Shown in pieces: positions 5,122-5,165 of a stretch of 5,165 nt of DNA (the first letter of the stretch is position 1; every line of letters begins with the position of its first letter). The notes beneath the pieces were generated by a model, which was not told where the DNA came from, did not search any database, and saw only the letters and a program-made list of their open reading frames with translations. Source of the DNA: Methylacidiphilaceae bacterium UBA1321 (GTDB taxonomy: Bacteria > Verrucomicrobiota > Verrucomicrobiia > Methylacidiphilales > UBA1321); contig DBTH01000044.1 in NCBI GenBank assembly GCA_002306945.1, positions 1-5,165 of the forward strand. The letters are read 5' to 3'. A program made the translations under genes and the position numbers.

Positions 5122-5165
5122 ATTTTCAGTCCTAAGCCGCATCTATTCAAAACATCATGCTTGGG

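Noticed and set aside
3928..5142. A 404-codon open frame on the minus strand opposite the last two genes.
   Set aside because: Its composition (runs of G, V, E, D, A) is what the complement of C-ending codons produces. It has no motif or ribosome site, and the plus-strand genes have family motifs and ATGA coupling.
5157..5165. ATG CTT GGG at the right edge as the start of a next gene.
   Set aside because: Only three codons are visible and no ribosome site or promoter can be judged; bases 5122-5156 show nothing else.

Overview
The window reads as a piece of bacterial chromosome with moderately high GC and coding strands dominated by C-ending codons (CTC, ATC, ACC, GCC, GAC). Three traits make a Verrucomicrobiota-like bacterium my best guess: the codon style, the small single-RRM glycine-tailed RNA-binding protein, and a YtrA-type regulator/ABC pair whose permease carries a DPxAYWRTRPI loop. 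This is inference, not something the sequence proves. I see no rRNA, tRNA, CRISPR array, insertion sequence or phage gene.

Layout. Bases 1-217 are non-coding and pyrimidine-rich, with a degenerate repeat built on GTWAATTYCGTC. Bases 218-712 encode gluconokinase (gntK), which has a clear Shine-Dalgarno sequence. A short gap follows with two hairpins, a TTGACA promoter and a palindrome. Then comes an operon of three genes: a short GntR/YtrA-type repressor (822-1220), an ABC ATPase (1237-2157) and an ABC-type membrane protein (2154-3014) that overlaps the ATPase by ATGA. The membrane-protein reading frame runs through a strong factor-independent terminator (2953-2999). That terminator is better built for the gene coming from the other side, a minus-strand RRM RNA-binding protein (3029-3340). 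A 300-base divergent intergenic region (3341-3640) follows, holding the long leader of the RNA-binding protein gene and an apparent leaderless promoter. The right end is a translationally coupled pair: a DUF6932-like, nucleotidyltransferase-fold protein (3641-4156) and an unrecognised 322-residue protein (4153-5121).

How the genes work together. The GntR/ATPase/membrane-protein set looks like a self-regulated stress exporter of the YtrA/YtrB kind, unrelated to gluconate despite sitting beside gntK. The membrane protein may be truncated at its C-terminus by a rearrangement against the RNA-binding protein gene. The last pair is the best candidate for an undescribed system: a small protein with a GG...DxD nucleotidyltransferase signature coupled to a larger protein with a possible small beta domain at its C-terminus. 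Two genes (the GntR gene and the DUF6932 gene) appear to use extended -10 promoters (TGC plus hexamer) so close to the start codon that their mRNAs would be leaderless or nearly so, whereas gntK and the RRM gene have ordinary AGGA sites.
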